From: Ixodes scapularis
Lineage: Eukaryota > Arthropoda > Arachnida > Ixodida > Ixodidae
NCBI RefSeq assembly: GCF_016920785.2
Contig: NW_024609836.1
Coordinates: 61,111,930 to 61,175,929, forward strand
Reading direction: 5' to 3'
DNA: 64,000 nt
Shown here: piece by piece, positions 15,001 through 26,486 of the stretch
How positions within the stretch are numbered: position 1 is the stretch's first letter
Layout: every line of letters starts with the position of its first letter
Made by a program: the position numbers and the translations under genes
Notes under the pieces: generated by a model
Seen by the model: only the letters and a program-made list of their open reading frames with translations
Databases searched by the model: none
Told to the model about the DNA's origin: nothing

Positions 15001-18000
15001 GAGACGGGTACAAATAAGAAAGGGTCGAAACGCGAAAGGTTAAAACGCGAAGGGCGTTTTGCGAATGGGTTCAAACGAGAAGGGTTCAAATGAGAATGGG
15101 TTCAAATGAGACGGGTATAAATAAGAAAGGGTCGAAACGCGAAAGGTTAAAACGCGAAGGGCGTTTTGCGAATGGGTTCAAACGAGAAGGGTTCAAATGA
15201 GAATGGGTTCAAATGAGACGGGTACAAATAAGAAAGGGTCGAAACGCGAAAGGTTAAAACGAGAAGGGCGTTTTGCGAATGGGTTCAAACGAGAAGGGTT
15301 CAAATGAGAATGGGTTCAAATGAGACGGGTACAAATAAGAAAGGGTCGAAACGCGAAAGGTTAAAACGAGAAGGGCGTTTTGCGAATGGGTTCAAACGAG
15401 AAGGGTTCAAATGAGAATGGGTTCAAATGAGACGGGTACAAATAAGAAAGGGTCGAAACGCGAAAGGTTAAAACGAGAAGGGCGTTTTGCGAATGGGTTC
15501 AAACGAGAAGGGTTCAAATGAGAATGGGTTCAAATGAGACGGGTATAAATAAGAAAGGGTCGAAACGCGAAAGGTTAAAACGAGAAGGGCGTTTTGCGAA
15601 TGGGTTCAAACGAGAAGGGTTCAAATGAGAATGGGTTCAAATGAGACGGGTACAAATAAGAAAGGGTCGAAACGCGAAAGGTTAAAACGAGAAGGGCGTT
15701 TTGCGAATGGGTTCAAACGAGAAGGGTTCAAATGAGAATGGGTTCAAATGAGACGGGTACAAATAAGAAAGGGTCGAAACGCGAAAGGTTAAAACGCGAA
15801 GGGCGTTTTGCGAATGGGTTCAAACGAGAAGGGTTCAAATGAGAATGGGTTCAAATGAGACGGGTATAAATAAGAAAGGGTCGAAACGCGAAAGGTTAAA
15901 ACGCGAAGGGCGTTTTGCGAATGGGTTCAAACGAGAAGGGTTCAAATGAGAATGGGTTCAAATGAGACGGGTATAAATAAGAAAGGGTCGAAACGCGAAA
16001 GGTTAAAACGAGAAGGGCGTTTTGCGAATGGGTTCAAACGAGAAGGGTTCAAATGAGAATGGGTTCAAATGAGACGGGTACAAATAAGAAAGGGTCGAAA
16101 CGCGAAAGGTTAAAACGAGAAGGGCGTTTTGCGAATGGGTTCAAACGAGAAGGGTTCAAATGAGAATGGGTTCAAATGAGACGGGTATAAATAAGAAAGG
16201 GTCGAAACGCGAAAGGTTAAAACGCGAAGGGCGTTTTGCGAATGGGTTCAAACGAGAAGGGTTCAAATGAGAATGGGTTCAAATGAGACGGGTATAAATA
16301 AGAAAGGGTCGAAACGCGAAAGGTTAAAACGCGAAGGGCGTTTTGCGAATGGGTTCAAACGAGAAGGGTTCAAATGAGAATGGGTTCAAATGAGACGGGT
16401 ACAAATAAGAAAGGGTCGAAACGCGAAAGGTTAAAACGAGAAGGGCGTTTTGCGAATGGGTTCAAACGAGAAGGGTTCAAATGAGAATGGGTTCAAATGA
16501 GACGGGTACAAATAAGAAAGGGTCGAAACGCGAAAGGTTAAAACGAGAAGGGCGTTTTGCGAATGGGTTCAAACGAGAAGGGTTCAAATGAGAATGGGTT
16601 CAAATGAGACGGGTACAAATAAGAAAGGGTCGAAACGCGAAAGGTTAAAACGAGAAGGGCGTTTTGCGAATGGGTTCAAACGAGAAGGGTTCAAATGAGA
16701 ATGGGTTCAAATGAGACGGGTATAAATAAGAAAGGGTCGAAACGCGAAAGGTTAAAACGAGAAGGGCGTTTTGCGAATGGGTTCAAACGAGAAGGGTTCA
16801 AATGAGAATGGGTTCAAATGAGACGGGTACAAATAAGAAAGGGTCGAAACGCGAAAGGTTAAAACGAGAAGGGCGTTTTGCGAATGGGTTCAAACGAGAA
16901 GGGTTCAAATGAGAATGGGTTCAAATGAGACGGGTACAAATAAGAAAGGGTCGAAACGCGAAAGGTTAAAACGCGAAGGGCGTTTTGCGAATGGGTTCAA
17001 ACGAGAAGGGTTCAAATGAGAATGGGTTCAAATGAGACGGGTATAAATAAGAAAGGGTCGAAACGCGAAAGGTTAAAACGCGAAGGGCGTTTTGCGAATG
17101 GGTTCAAACGAGAAGGGTTCAAATGAGAATGGGTTCAAATGAGACGGGTATAAATAAGAAAGGGTCGAAACGCGAAACGTTAAAACGAGAAGGGCGTTTT
17201 GCGAATGGGTTCAAACGAGAAGGGTTCAAATGAGAATGGGTTCAAATGAGACGGGTACAAATAAGAAAGGGTCGAAACGCGAAAGGTTAAAACGAGAAGG
17301 GTGTTTTGCGAATGGGTTCAAACGAGAAGGGTTCAAATGAGAATGGGTTCAAATGAGACGGGTACAAATAAGAAAGGGTCGAAACGCGAAAGGTTAAAAC
17401 GCGAAGGGCGTTTTGCGAATGGGTTCAAACGAGAAGGGTTCAAATGAGAATGGGTTCAAATGAGACGGGTATAAATAAGAAAGGGTCGAAACGCGAAAGG
17501 TTAAAACGAGAAGGGCGTTTTGCGAATGGGTTCAAACGAGAAGGGTTCAAATGAGAATGGGTTCAAATGAGACGGGTACAAATAAGAAAGGGTCGAAACG
17601 CGAAAGGTTAAAACGCGAAGGGCGTTTTGCGAATGGGTTCAAACGAGAAGGGTTCAAATGAGAATGGGTTCAAATGAGACGGGTACAAATAAGAAAGGGT
17701 CGAAACGCGAAAGGTTAAAACGAGAAGGGCGTTTTGCGAATGGGTTCAAACGAGAAGGGTTCAAATGAGAATGGGTTCAAATGAGACGGGTACAAATAAG
17801 AAAGGGTCGAAACGCGAAAGGTTAAAACGCGAAGGGCGTTTTGCGAATTGGTTCAAACGAGAAGGGTTCAAATGAGAATGGGTTCAAATGAGACGGGTAC
17901 AAATAAGAAAGGGTCGAAACGCGAAAGGTTAAAACGAGAAGGGCGTTTTGCGAATGGGTTCAAACGAGAAGGGTTCAAATGAGAATGGGTTCAAATGAGA

Positions 18001-21000
18001 CGGGTACAAATAAGAAAGGGTCGAAACGCGAAAGGTTAAAACGCGAAGGGCGTTTTGCGAATGGGTTCAAACGAGAAGGGTTCAAATGAGAATGGGTTCA
18101 AATGAGACGGGTATAAATAAGAAAGGGTCGAAACGCGAAAGGTTAAAACGAGAAGGGCGTTTTGCGAATGGGTTCAAACGAGAAGGGTTCAAATGAGAAT
18201 GGGTTCAAATGAGACGGGTTCAAATAAGAAAGGGTCGAAACGCGAAAGGTTAAAACGCGAAGGGCGTTTTGCGAATGGGTTCAAACGAGAAGGGTTCAAA
18301 TGAGAATGGGTTCAAATGAGACGGGTACAAATAAGAAAGGGCCGAAACGCGAAAGGTTAAAACGAGAAGGGCGTTTTGCGAATGGGTTCAAACGAGAAGG
18401 GTTCAAATGAGAATGGGTTCAAATGAGACGGGTACAAATAAGAAAGGGTCGAAACGCGAAAGGTTAAAACGAGAAGGGCGTTTTGCGAATGGGCTCAAAC
18501 GAGAAGGGTTCAAATGAGAATGGGTTCAAATGAGACGGGTACAAATAAGAAAGGGTCGAAACGCGAAAGGTTAAAACGCGAAGGGCGTTTTGCGAATGGG
18601 TTCAAACGAGAAGGGTTCAAATGAGAATGGGTTCAAATGAGACGGGTACAAATAAGAAAGGGTCGAAACGCGAAAGGTTAAAACGCGAAGGGCGTTTTGC
18701 GAATGGGTTCAAACGAGAAGGGTTCAAATGAGAATGGGTTCAAATGAGACGGGTACAAATAAGAAAGGGTCGAAACGCGAAAGGTTAAAACGCGAAGGGC
18801 GTTTTGCGAATGGGTTCAAACGAGAAGGGTTCAAATGAGAATGGGTTCAAATGAGACGGGTATAAATAAGAAAGGGTCGAAACGCGAAAGGTTAAAACGC
18901 GAAGGGCGTTTTGCGAATGGGTTCAAACGAGAAGGGTTCAAATGAGAATGGGTTCAAATGAGACGGGTACAAATAAGAAAGGGTCGAAACGCGAAAGGTT
19001 AAAACGAGAAGGGCGTTTTGCGAATGGGTTCAAACGAGAAGGGTTCAAATGAGAATGGGTTCAAATGAGACGGGTACAAATAAGAAAGGGTCGAAACGCG
19101 AAAGGTTAAAACGCGAAGGGCGTTTTGCGAATGGGTTCAAACGAGAAGGGTTCAAATGAGAATGGGTTCAAATGAGACGGGTATAAATAAGAAAGGGTCG
19201 AAACGCGAAAGGTTAAAACGAGAAGGGCGTTTTGCGAATGGGTTCAAACGAGAAGGGTTCAAATGAGAATGGGTTCAAATGAGGCGGGTACAAATAAGAA
19301 AGGGTCGAAACGCGAAAGGTTAAAACGCGAAGGGCGTTTTGCGAATGGGTTCAAACGAGAAGGGTTCAAATGAGAAAGGGTTCAAATGAGACGGGTACAA
19401 ATAAGAAAGGGTCGAAACGCGAAAGGTTAAAACGCGAAGGGCGTTTTGCGAATGGGTTCAAACGAGAAGGGTTCAAATGAGAATGGGTTCAAATGAGACG
19501 GGTACAAATAAGAAAGGGTCGAAACGCGAAAGGTTAAAACGCGAAGGGCGTTTTGCGAATGGGTTCAAACGAGAAGGGTTCAAATGAGAATGGGTTCAAA
19601 TGAGACGGGTATAAATAAGAAAGGGTCGAAACGCGAAAGGTTAAAACGCGAAGGGCGTTTTGCGAATGGGTTCAAACGAGAAGGGTTCAAATGAGAATGG
19701 GTTCAAATGAGACGGGTACAAATAAGAAAGGGTCGAAACGCGAAAGGTTAAAACGCGAAGGGCGTTTTGCGAATGGGTTCAAACGAGAAGGGTTCAAATG
19801 AGAATGGGTTCAAATGAGACGGGTACAAATAAGAAAGGGTCGAAACGCGAAAGGTTAAAACGCGAAGGGCGTTTTGCGAATGGGTTCAAACGAGAAGGGT
19901 TCAAATGAGAAAGGGTTCAAATGAGACGGGTACAAATAAGAAAGGGTCGAAACGCGAAAGGTTAAAACGCGAAGGGCGTTTTGCGAATGGGTTCAAACGA
20001 GAAGGGTTCAAATGAGAATGGGTTCAAATGAGACGGGTATAAATAAGAAAGGGTCGAAACGCGAAAGGTTAAAACGCGAAGGGCGTTTTGCGAATGGGTT
20101 CAAACGAGAAGGGTTCAAATGAGAATGGGTTCAAATGAGACGGGTACAAATAAGAAAGGGTCGAAACGCGAAAGGTTAAAACGAGAAGGGCGTTTTGCGA
20201 ATGGGTTCAAACGAGAAGGGTTCAAATGAGAATGGGTTCAAATGAGACGGGTACAAATAAGAAAGGGTCGAAACGCGAAAGGTTAAAACGCGAAGGGCGT
20301 TTTGCGAATGGGTTCAAACGAGAAGGGTTCAAATGAGAATGGGTTCAAATGAGACGGGTATAAATAAGAAAGGGTCGAAACGCGAAAGGTTAAAACGAGA
20401 AGGGCGTTTTGCGAATGGGTTCAAACGAGAAGGGTTCAAATGAGAATGGGTTCAAATGAGACGGGTACAAATAAGAAAGGGTCGAAACGCGAAAGGTTAA
20501 AACGCGAAGGGCGTTTTGCGAATGGGTTCAAACGAGAAGGGTTCAAATGAGAAAGGGTTCAAATGAGACGGGTACAAATAAGAAAGGGTCGAAACGCGAA
20601 AGGTTAAAACGCGAAGGGCGTTTTGCGAATGGGTTCAAACGAGAAGGGTTCAAATGAGAATGGGTTCAAATGAGACGGGTACAAATAAGAAAGGGTCGAA
20701 ACGCGAAAGGTTAAAACGCGAAGGGCGTTTTGCGAATGGGTTCAAACGAGAAGGGTTCAAATGAGAATGGGTTCAAATGAGACGGGTACAAATAAGAAAG
20801 GGTCGAAACGCGAAAGGTTAAAACGCGAAGGGCGTTTTGCGAATGGGTTCAAACGAGAAGGGTTCAAATGAGAATGGGTTCAAATGAGACGGGTACAAAT
20901 AAGAAAGGGTCGAAACGCGAAAGGTTAAAACGCGAAGGGCGTTTTGCGAATGGGTTCAAACGAGAAGGGTTCAAATGAGAATGGGTTCAAATGAGACGGG

Positions 21001-23981
21001 TACAAATAAGAAAGGGTCGAAACGCGAAAGGTTAAAACGCGAAGGGCGTTTTGCGAATGGGTTCAAACGAGAAGGGTTCAAATGAGAATGGGTTCAAATG
21101 AGACGGGTACAAATAAGAAAGGGTCGAAACGCGAAAGGTTAAAACGAGAAGGGCGTTTTGCGAATGGGTTCAAACGAGAAGGGTTCAAATGAGAATGGGT
21201 TCAAATGAGACGGGTACAAATAAGAAAGGGTCGAAACGCGAAAGGTTAAAACGAGAAGGGCGTTTTGCGAATGGGTTCAAACGAGAAGGGTTCAAATGAG
21301 AATGGGTTCAAATGAGACGGGTATAAATAAGAAAGGGTCGAAACGCGAAAGGTTAAAACGCGAAGGGCGTTTTGCGAATGGGTTCAAACGAGAAGGGTTC
21401 AAATGAGAATGGGTTCAAATGAGACGGGTACAAATAAGAAAGGGTCGAAACGCGAAAGGTTAAAACGAGAAGGGCGTTTTGCGAATGGGTTCAAACGAGA
21501 AGGGTTCAAATGAGAATGGGTTCAAATGAGACGGGTACAAATAAGAAAGGGTCGAAACGCGAAAGGTTAAAACGCGAAGGGCGTTTTGCGAATGGGTTCA
21601 AACGAGAAGGGTTCAAATGAGAATGGGTTCAAATGAGACGGGTACAAATAAGAAAGGGTCGAAACGCGAAAGGTTAAAACGAGAAGGGCGTTTTGCGAAT
21701 GGGTTCAAACGAGAAGGGTTCAAATGAGAATGGGTTCAAATGAGACGGGTACAAATAAGAAAGGGTCGAAACGCGAAAGGTTAAAACGCGAAGGGCGTTT
21801 TGCGAATGGGTTCAAACGAGAAGGGTTCAAATGAGAATGGGTTCAAATGAGACGGGTATAAATAAGAAAGGGTCGAAACGCGAAAGGTTAAAACGCGAAG
21901 GGCGTTTTGCGAATGGGTTCAAACGAGAAGGGTTCAAATGAGAATGGGTTCAAATGAGACGGGTATAAATAAGAAAGGGTCGAAACGCGAAAGGTTAAAA
22001 CGCGAAGGGCGTTTTGCGAATGGGTTCAAACGAGAAGGGTTCAAATGAGAATGGGTTCAAATGAGACGGGTACAAATAAGAAAGGGTCGAAACGCGAAAG
22101 GTTAAAACGCGAAGGGCGTTTTGCGAATGGGTTCAAACGAGAAGGGTTCAAATGAGAATGGGTTCAAATGAGACGGGTACAAATAAGAAAGGGTCGAAAC
22201 GCGAAAGGTTAAAACGAGAAGGGCGTTTTGCGAATGGGTTCAAACGAGAAGGGTTCAAATGAGAATGGGTTCAAATGAGACGGGTACAAATAAGAAAGGG
22301 TCGAAACGCGAAAGGTTAAAACGCGAAGGGCGTTTTGCGAATGGGTTCAAACGAGAAGGGTTCAAATGAGAATGGGTTCAAATGAGACGGGTATAAATAA
22401 GAAAGGGTCGAAACGCGAAAGGTTAAAACGCGAAGGGCGTTTTGCGAATGGGTTCAAACGAGAAGGGTTCAAATGAGAATGGGTTCAAATGAGACGGGTA
22501 TAAATAAGAAAGGGTCGAAACGCGAAAGGTTAAAACGCGAAGGGCGTTTTGCGAATGGGTTCAAACGAGAAGGGTTCAAATGAGAATGGGTTCAAATGAG
22601 ACGGGTACAAATAAGAAAGGGTCGAAACGCGAAAGGTTAAAACGAGAAGGGCGTTTTGCGAATGGGTTCAAACGAGAAGGGTTTAAATGAGAATGGGTTC
22701 AAATGAGACGGGTACAAATAAGAAAGGGTCGAAACGCGAAAGGTTAAAACGCGAAGGGCGTTTTGCGAATGGGTTCAAACGAGAAGGGTTCAAATGAGAA
22801 TGGGTTCAAATGAGACGGGTATAAATAAGAAAGGGTCGAAACGCGAAAGGTTAAAACGAGAAGGGCGTTTTGCGAATGGGTTCAAACGAGAAGGGTTCAA
22901 ATGAGAATGGGTTCAAATGAGACGGGTACAAATAAGAAAGGGTCGAAACGCGAAAGGTTAAAACGCGAAGGGCGTTTTGCGAATGGGTTCAAACGAGAAG
23001 GGTTCAAATGAGAAAGGGTTCAAATGAGACGGGTACAAATAAGAAAGGGTCGAAACGCGAAAGGTTAAAACGCGAAGGGCGTTTTGCGAATGGGTTCAAA
23101 CGAGAAGGGTTCAAATGAGAATGGGTTCAAATGAGACGGGTACAAATAAGAAAGGGTCGAAACGCGAAAGGTTAAAACGCGAAGGGCGTTTTGCGAATGG
23201 GTTCAAACGAGAAGGGTTCAAATGAGAATGGGTTCAAATGAGACGGGTACAAATAAGAAAGGGTCGAAACGCGAAAGGTTAAAACGCGAAGGGCGTTTTG
23301 CGAATGGGTTCAAACGAGAAGGGTTCAAATGAGAATGGGTTCAAATGAGACGGGTACAAATAAGAAAGGGTCGAAACGCGAAAGGTTAAAACGAGAAGGG
23401 CGTTTTGCGGATGGGTTCAAACGAGAAGGGTTCAAATGAGAATGGGTTCAAATGAGACGGGTACAAATAAGAAAGGGTCGAAACGCGAAAGGTTAAAACG
23501 CGAAGGGCGTTTTGCGAATGGGTTCAAACGAGAAGGGTTCAAATGAGAATGGGTTCAAATGAGACGGGTATAAATAAGAAAGGGTCGAAACGCGAAAGGT
23601 TAAAACGCGAAGGGCGTTTTGCGAATGGGTTCAAACGAGAAGGGTTCAAATGAGAATGGGTTCAAATGAGACGGGTACAAATAAGAAAGGGTCGAAACGC
23701 GAAAGGTTAAAACGCGAAGGGCGTTTTGCGAATGGGTTCAAACGAGAAGGGTTCAAATGAGAATGGGTTCAAATGAGACGGGTATAAATAAGAAAGGATC
23801 GAAACGCGAAAGGTTAAAACGCGAAGGGCGTTTTGCGAATGGGTTCAAACGAGAAGGGTTCAAATGAGAATGGGTTCAAATGAGACGGGTACAAATAAGA
23901 AAGGGTCGAAACGCGAAAGGTTAAAACGAGAAGGGCGTTTTGCGAATGGGTTCAAACGAGAAGGGTTCAAATAACAATGGG
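1..23981. repeat. Satellite array, 107-bp unit, about 224 copies
   Basis: A head-to-tail array fills the left 37% of the window and is cut by the left edge, so its true length is unknown. The landmark TCAAATGAGAATGGG recurs at 1, 108, 215 and so on to 23860, a 107-bp period. Each unit divides into seven subunits of 16, 15, 16, 16, 14, 15 and 15 bp, each opening with a G run (GGG in six, GG in one) and mostly resembling GGGTTCAAATGAGAA. The plus strand of one unit counts as 41 A, 35 G, 19 T and 12 C, so it is 71% purine and 44% GC. Copies are nearly identical. Two positions are commonly biallelic: T or C in GGGTAYAAATAAG, and A or C in AAAACGMGAAGGG. The period is not a multiple of three and stops recur, so no long reading frame survives. 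The last partial unit fades at about 23972-23981. Function is unknown; centromeric or heterochromatic satellite is an inference. Confidence 0.98.
12901..14520. repeat. Duplicated 11-unit block inside the satellite
   Basis: Two rare variants mark this block. GAATTGG replaces GAATGGG at about 12924 and again at 14101, and AAAGGTTCG replaces AAAGGGTCG at about 13307 and again at 14484. Both pairs are 1,177 bp apart, exactly 11 units. The common T/C and A/C alleles of the units between the two markers are in the same order in both copies. A third block, starting with GAATTGG at about 17846 (35 units after the second), shares the first few units' allele order but lacks the AAAGGTTCG variant. This is the trace of block-wise amplification rather than unit-by-unit drift. 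Confidence 0.85.
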
Positions 23982-25199
23982 CTGTTTCGAGATACACCCA
24001 TTGTAACGGCTGTATCCTTTATAACGGGTGGTAGCTTGCACCACCTAGCGGCATGCAATAGAAGTGTCATGCTCTCGGCTGCCACGATCCTGGTGGTGTT
24101 CCAGCACCGGAGTTGGATGCGGCGGACGTCTGTTCTGCAATAGCGTGTTCCACCGCCCGACAGACAACGGAATATGAAACAAACACGAAGTGGGACGCCG
24201 CGACGACAGCGCTCCTCGCGTCCGCTCAACGTTTCCGCCAGCATTTCTGGAACCCGCCTCCAGGATCGCGACATCCGACAGGATGACGCACCGGCAGCAG
24301 TGGCGCAAATTGTTTCGCCACGTTCACTACTGCCACTTTGACACCACCCGCGATCGCGGCCGGTGATAACCTGACACCTTTGTGACGTCGTCGAACGGGA
24401 ATCGAGAGGATCTGGTAGAAAAAAACACCGCTCGGAAACGCGTACTAGCGAGCGCTGTTTTAGCGAGTGAATAGTACTTGTCCAAGTATAAATGAAAACG
24501 CGTTTGAACCTCTTTTTGCGTTTCGTGAATTGGCCATCGGGTTCACTTTAATTGTTTTACAAGGCTCGCGGCTAATATACAAAGCATGGCACTCCACACG
24601 TCGAGGCGTGAAAGAAGGTCGTACGAAAAGTTTTCATCGGGCTTGCCAACAAAGGTTTTCTGAATCAGCTCTGACAATTTTTTTTTTTTATATTCACGAC
24701 AAGTGCTTATCTTTTTAGCATTTTCCCGCTTTTTTTTAAGTTGGACCACGCAAAGACCTTTATCACGTGGCTTGTGAAACAACCGAACCGTCATAAGAGC
24801 TTAACGCGATATCAAAACTTTATGTGGCGCATTTTGTCTATCAAGGAAGCCAGTCTGAGCCGCATATGCTGGGTAGCAAATTCCTAGTGCTAAATGTTTG
24901 GCTCCACCTAAGGCCTAAGGCTAAGGCCACTCGTGTCTAGTCTTTTCCCCAGGTTGGACCTTCTTTCTGTGAGGCTTAAAAAACGATAAATAAGGCTTTG
25001 TTATTTGGGAAGGGTTGGTCCCAGGGAGCACGTAACCAATCCCAGCAGATGACGCACTAAGTCCTGCGCACTGTCGTAAGAATACGCAAAAAACACACGC
25101 ACAAACAACACATTCTTATCCGCTTAAACGCACGCATACATACTCATACATATGAGCGCACATCAACGAATAAGTTTTGTTTTTGGGCGGCGCCTACAA
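23982..25199. other. Unassigned flank of the satellite
   Basis: The segment leaves the array abruptly. Bases 24090-24420 are GC- and CpG-rich; the rest is mixed with short T and A runs. Short overlapping reading frames on both strands near 23.9-24.3 kb partly consist of satellite sequence and match nothing I recognise. No RNA gene, inverted repeat or transposon end was seen. Confidence 0.5.
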
Positions 25200-25456
25200 C
25201 TTGCTGAGTCTTCCGGTTATCGAGCACGAATCTAAACCACCCTGGAGAAGAGTTAAGGGGAAAACGAAACAACACCGGTGAAATGTGAGCGCGGCCCGAA
25301 GGCTGTTTTCACCTAACGCAGCGCTACTCAACGGTGAAGCACCCTTTCCGTAATCGTCGAAGCGCGCGAGGGGGAGCAGCTGCCCGCGGTCTCGGAAAGA
25401 CGGTGCTTGCTGAATATTCGCGGGAAAGATAAGTCAATAAAAGGTGCGCGCCTTTC

Positions 25457-25487
<31 letters not shown>
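25200..25487 (+). mobile_element. Retroposed poly(A)-ended sequence (SINE or processed transcript)
   Basis: A GC-rich segment of about 240 bp ends in AATAAA (25436-25441), then 17 bases, then an uninterrupted run of 29 A (25459-25487). That order of polyadenylation signal followed by a genomic A tract is the mark of reverse-transcribed RNA inserted into DNA. The 5' boundary is a guess. No pol III A or B box was recognised and no protein frame stands out, so it may be a processed non-coding transcript, a truncated retrogene 3' end or a SINE. I could not define target-site duplications. Confidence 0.4.
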
Positions 25488-26486
25488 CGTTTGATGTACG
25501 CCTCGCCAGGGTTGCCGAACTTCGCGGGAGCAGTGCACTAAGCCGTAGTATTATATGTGCTCCCCTCTTCCTTCCGGCCTCAGGACTTAAAAGTTTCGTA
25601 ATCCGTAAGCAGCGCTATTTTGCAATTGTAGTAAGGGTGCTGTAATGTGTTACTTCGTGGGATAAGGAAACTGTTTGATGAATGAAAAGAAAAGAACATA
25701 CTAAAGAGATGGCTGAGCCATGACTGATGGCTGACTAAAGGTCGGCTCTCGTTTTCTGTTTACTGCTATTTTATCATGTGGAAGAGCCAACTAGCTCAAA
25801 TAACTACTTTAACTTCTGTGTTCTCTTCGTCTTTCTCTATCTCCGAGGCAAGTTCGGCGCTGACTGTAGGCACACTGCTCACAGTAAATAACCTTTTCTA
25901 GTTCAGTTGAGGGGGTTGGAAAGAAAGAAAAACCTGTAAAGGAGGAAGTGCTTTGGGCATAGAACGAGTGCGAACCGTTGAGAGAATGAGTTACCAAATA
26001 ACAGGGTAAGCCACTGAGACAGACTGAAGTTATCGAGTGGAAACGCGTACACTGCGTTTCGTGATAGGTCTGTGCGTAGTTGAAGCCTTGCCTAGGTACA
26101 ACCACCGAGACCCATACTGAAAACGCAAATCAGGGGGCATTTATTGCCCTTGGTATGCTTATCATATGATGGAACATGTAGAGGAAAATAACGAACGCCA
26201 TGACGTTGCCTTTTGAGGGTGTTTGGTTGGTCTCCTCGGTTCGTATCGTTGACTGCGCTCGGACGCAAGGTGGAGTTAACATAGCTGCCTTTTGTAACGC
26301 AAGCTCTTGTAACGCACATATGTAACGCGGAACCGTGAACAAATATTTACCAGTATGAATAAGGAATACAGGAAAATGGCAGCGACCTTTACATTCTATG
26401 TCCCACGATGCATGAAAAGCAGTATTCAAGCAGTAATAGCTTTAATTTGTTTAGTAGACTATATCCAGTTTCTTATAGTATAGGTC
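25488..26486. other. Unassigned non-coding DNA
   Basis: Mixed-composition sequence without recognisable coding, RNA or repeat structure. Reading frames of 75-99 codons occur on the minus strand but overlap one another and show no domain. Confidence 0.4.

Noticed and set aside
1..23981. CRISPR-like array
   Set aside because: There are no unique spacers; every base of the unit repeats, there are no cas-like genes, and the rest of the window is eukaryotic transposon sequence.
1..23981. Telomeric repeat or interstitial telomere
   Set aside because: The usual arthropod repeat TTAGG is not the motif, and the unit is 107 bp with complex subunits.
23921..24308. Short frames at the satellite border
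   Set aside because: They are partly satellite sequence and overlap on both strands without domain signal.
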